Positions 5,375 to 5,492 of a stretch of 5,492 nt of DNA are shown one piece after another. Where the stretch lies: contig JAKACS010000265.1 of the NCBI GenBank assembly GCA_021821235.1, positions 1-5,492 on the forward strand. The letters run 5' to 3'. Position numbers and translations under genes: made by a program. The notes under the pieces were generated by a model. It made no database searches. It was not told where the DNA came from and saw only the letters and a program-made list of their open reading frames with translations. This DNA is from Bacillota bacterium. GTDB taxonomy: Bacteria; Bacillota; Bacilli; Bacillales_B; DSM-18226. Position 1 is the stretch's first letter. Every line of letters starts with the position of its first letter.

Positions 5375-5492
5375 ATGTTTTTAAAAGAACGTAAAGAATC
5401 ACTGGAATTACGAAAGATGCGATATTTACGGACGCGCATGAAGCTTTCCGCTCAAGATGAAAGGTATTATTGGAATCTTGAAAAAGGGTATC
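5375..5492 (+). CDS. N-terminus of a possible NERD-domain protein, cut by window edge
   Basis: ATG 5375 opens 39 codons that run off the right edge. The start is supported by AAGAAAGGA 8 nt upstream. The visible part is strongly charged (MFLKERKESLELRKMRYLRT, ending WNLEKGY) with no signal peptide or membrane segment. A short basic Lys/Arg/Glu opening followed about 30-40 residues later by a 'LEKGYEGE'-type segment is how many Bacillus NERD (nuclease-related domain) proteins begin, and the window ends at LEKGY. The defining domain is out of view, so this is a tentative family call. The reading frame itself is convincing. It follows the CLC remnant on the same strand after a 163-bp gap. Confidence 0.5.
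   Translation, partial: MFLKERKESLELRKMRYLRTRMKLSAQDERYYWNLEKGY

Overview
The window looks like chromosomal DNA from a spore-forming member of the Bacillaceae. Reasons: AT-rich composition, GGAGG-type ribosome binding sites at good spacing, a cre-like (CcpA) site, a sigma-E-like promoter, and proteins of typical Bacillus families (Ald, a PucR-type regulator, an AAT-family permease, a DUF2935-like protein). All family assignments come from reading the translations; no search was run.

Left part (1-4150): an alanine-use locus. On the minus strand, a complete PucR-family regulator (1060-2298, probably AdeR) is followed by alanine dehydrogenase (ald, 929 down to base 1, C-terminus cut by the window edge). 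Ald converts L-alanine to pyruvate and ammonium. Divergently, on the plus strand, lies an amino-acid permease (2716-4113) closed by a clear intrinsic terminator (4120-4150). Adjacency suggests that the permease imports alanine for Ald, with the PucR protein switching the set on. The 417-bp divergent intergenic region is dense in candidate sites: back-to-back promoters, an inverted repeat filling the spacer of the regulator's promoter, a 15/16 cre match over the permease promoter, and a 14-bp palindrome next to a second possible permease promoter.

Right part (4151-5492): a different, sporulation-flavoured and partly decayed region. A 146-aa DUF2935-like protein (4244-4684) has a near-consensus sigma-E promoter right in front of it. 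Next come about 150 bp with a doubtful 42-codon Cys-rich ORF and a long-range inverted repeat. Then comes the C-terminal remnant of a CLC-type chloride channel gene (4831-5211), which lacks most of its 5' part and carries an in-frame TGA. Finally, the first 39 codons of a gene run off the right edge (5375-5492), possibly a NERD-domain protein.

I see no tRNA, rRNA, CRISPR array, insertion sequence or phage gene. I found no convincing new multi-gene system. The best leads are the divergent regulatory region, the sigma-E/DUF2935 unit and the decayed CLC gene.
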